A DNA stretch of 6,411 bases from Pseudomonadota bacterium (GTDB lineage: Bacteria > Pseudomonadota > Alphaproteobacteria > Rhizobiales > Devosiaceae), in the NCBI GenBank assembly GCA_023433985.1, contig JAEYTN010000509.1, forward strand, positions 1 to 6,411, given 5' to 3'. Below the pieces are notes generated by a model. That model was not told where the DNA came from. It ran no database searches and saw only the letters and a list, made by a program, of their open reading frames with translations. This document shows, piece after piece, positions 5,075 to 6,411 of the stretch (the first letter of the stretch is position 1; every line of letters begins with the position of its first letter). The position numbers and the translations under genes were made by a program.

Positions 5075-6388
5075 ATGCGCACTGTTACCAAGGGCATTCT
5101 GGCCGGCTTGGGCCTGATGCTTGCGTCGAGCACATCCGTGCTCGCGCAGGAACTGACGATCTTCTGGGCCGAATGGGATCCGGCCAACTACCTGCAGGAA
5201 CTGGTGAACCAGTACGAGGCCGAGACCGGCGTCAAGGTCACCGTCGAAACCACGCCCTGGGGTGATTTCCAGACCAAGGCGTTCACCGAGTTCAACGCTC
5301 AGGGCTCCGCCTACGACATGATCGTCGGCGATAGCCAGTGGCTGGGCGCCGCCTCGGAGGCCGGCCACTACGTCGACCTCACCGATTTCGTCAAGGAGAA
5401 TGGCGTCCTCGACAAGATGGCGCCCGCCACCATGAAGTTCTACGCCGAGTACCCCGGCAACTCCGGCAAGTACTGGTCGATCCCGGCCGAGGGCGATGCC
5501 GTGGGCTGGGCCTACCGCAAGGACTGGTTCGAGGATCCGACCGAAATGGCCAACTTCAAGGCCAAGTACGGCTACGATCTGGGCGTGCCGAAAAATTGGC
5601 AGGAACTCACCGACATCGCCGAGTTCTTCCACCGCCCGGACCAGAACCGCTACGGCGTGGCCATCTATACCGACAACTCCTATGACGCCATGGCCATGGG
5701 CTTTGAGAACGCGCTGTTCTCTTTCGGTGGCGAACTGGGCGACATGTCGACCTACGAGGTCGACGGCTTCATCAACGGCCCCAAGGCCGTCGCTGCCCTC
5801 GATGCCTACAAGAAGCTCTACAGCTTCACGCCTCCGGGCTGGGCCAAGACCTTCTTCGTCGAGAACAACCAGGCCATCACCGAAAATCTCGCGGCGATGT
5901 CCATGAACTATTTCGCCTTCTTCCCGGCGCTGATCAACGAAGCGTCCAACCCGAACGCCGCCAATACCGGCTTCTTCGCCAACCCGCCCGGTCCGGATGG
6001 CGACCAGTATGCGGCACTCGGCGGTCAGGGTATCTCGATCGTCTCCTACAGCCAGAACCAGGAAGAGGCGTTCAAATTCCTCGAATGGTTCATCAAGGAC
6101 GAGACCCAGAAGCGCTGGGCTGAACTGGGTGGCTACACCTGCTCGGCTGCCGTGCTCGAGTCCGAGGAGTTCCGCAATGCCACGCCGTACAACGAAGCCT
6201 TCTACCAGACCATGTTCAAGGTGAAGGACTTCTGGGCCGTGCCGGAATATGCCGAGCTCCTGACCCAGCTCAACCAGCGCGTCTATCCGGCCATCGTCGC
6301 CGGCGAGGGCACCAGCCAGGAGACCCTCGACGCACTGGCCGCCGACTGGAAGGAAACCTTCGCCAAGTACGGCCGCGGTCCGGCGTAA
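5075..6388 (+). CDS. ABC transporter extracellular (sugar-type) substrate-binding protein
   Basis: This complete 437-residue protein belongs to the family 1 solute-binding proteins (SBP_bac_1), which capture sugars or related solutes in the periplasm and deliver them to a CUT1-type ABC importer. Residues 1-24 form a Sec signal peptide: a basic start (MRTVTK), a hydrophobic core and a VLA site with likely cleavage before Q25. There is no lipobox cysteine. The mature start ELTIFWAEWDPANYLQELV, the YEAETGVKVTVET segment, the AYDMIVGDSQWLG segment and the late EEAFKFLEWFIKDE helix are typical of the fold. Many Trp, Tyr and Phe residues suit a carbohydrate pocket, but the ligand cannot be named. 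Length is normal. Only 23 bp follow the TAA, so permease and ATPase genes are expected just beyond the edge but not seen. Codon choice leans to C-ending codons (TTC, TAC, GAC), consistent with high expression. Confidence 0.92.
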   Translation: MRTVTKGILAGLGLMLASSTSVLAQELTIFWAEWDPANYLQELVNQYEAETGVKVTVETTPWGDFQTKAFTEFNAQGSAYDMIVGDSQWLGAASEAGHYVDLTDFVKENGVLDKMAPATMKFYAEYPGNSGKYWSIPAEGDAVGWAYRKDWFEDPTEMANFKAKYGYDLGVPKNWQELTDIAEFFHRPDQNRYGVAIYTDNSYDAMAMGFENALFSFGGELGDMSTYEVDGFINGPKAVAALDAYKKLYSFTPPGWAKTFFVENNQAITENLAAMSMNYFAFFPALINEASNPNAANTGFFANPPGPDGDQYAALGGQGISIVSYSQNQEEAFKFLEWFIKDETQKRWAELGGYTCSAAVLESEEFRNATPYNEAFYQTMFKVKDFWAVPEYAELLTQLNQRVYPAIVAGEGTSQETLDALAADWKETFAKYGRGPA

Positions 6389-6411
6389 GCCGAACCAGCA
6401 GTCAGTGATCC

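Overview
The window is high-GC DNA with long antisense shadow reading frames. Its gene content (M29 aminopeptidase, class III cyclase with a TolB-like/TPR tail, PEP-hydrolase-like TIM barrel, CUT1-type sugar-binding protein) and its GC-rich extragenic palindromes suggest an alphaproteobacterium of the Hyphomicrobiales (Rhizobiales). Devosia or a relative is my guess from protein style and repeat type; no 16S or other decisive marker is present.

The left two thirds is transcribed leftward. In order from the left edge: the first 134 codons of an M29-type aminopeptidase (cut by the edge); a nucleotide-cyclase-like regulator with cyclase, TolB-like and TPR regions; a small single-domain cupin; and a TIM-barrel protein of the phosphoenolpyruvate hydrolase-like family. 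Three copies of a palindromic extragenic repeat sit just behind genes: one behind the cyclase gene, two in the spacer between the TIM-barrel and cupin genes.

The right third is transcribed rightward. A TetR-family repressor is divergent from the TIM-barrel gene. It has a good sigma70-like promoter whose expected start point falls on the ATG, and a 35-bp imperfect dyad covers the -10 box and the start codon. This suggests autoregulation and possibly control of the TIM-barrel/cupin genes. After a 336-bp non-coding stretch, with a 14-bp palindrome, a -35-like box, hairpins and a possible tiny ORF, comes a complete periplasmic sugar-binding protein. Its permease genes presumably lie beyond the right edge.

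The most interesting points are the leaderless, operator-overlapped tetR start; the TIM-barrel gene beside a cupin but without its usual Tm-1-like ATP-binding partner; the cyclase with unusual substrate-specifying residues; the repeat family with compensatory stem changes; and the long leader of the transporter gene. I see no clearly new defence or mobile system.
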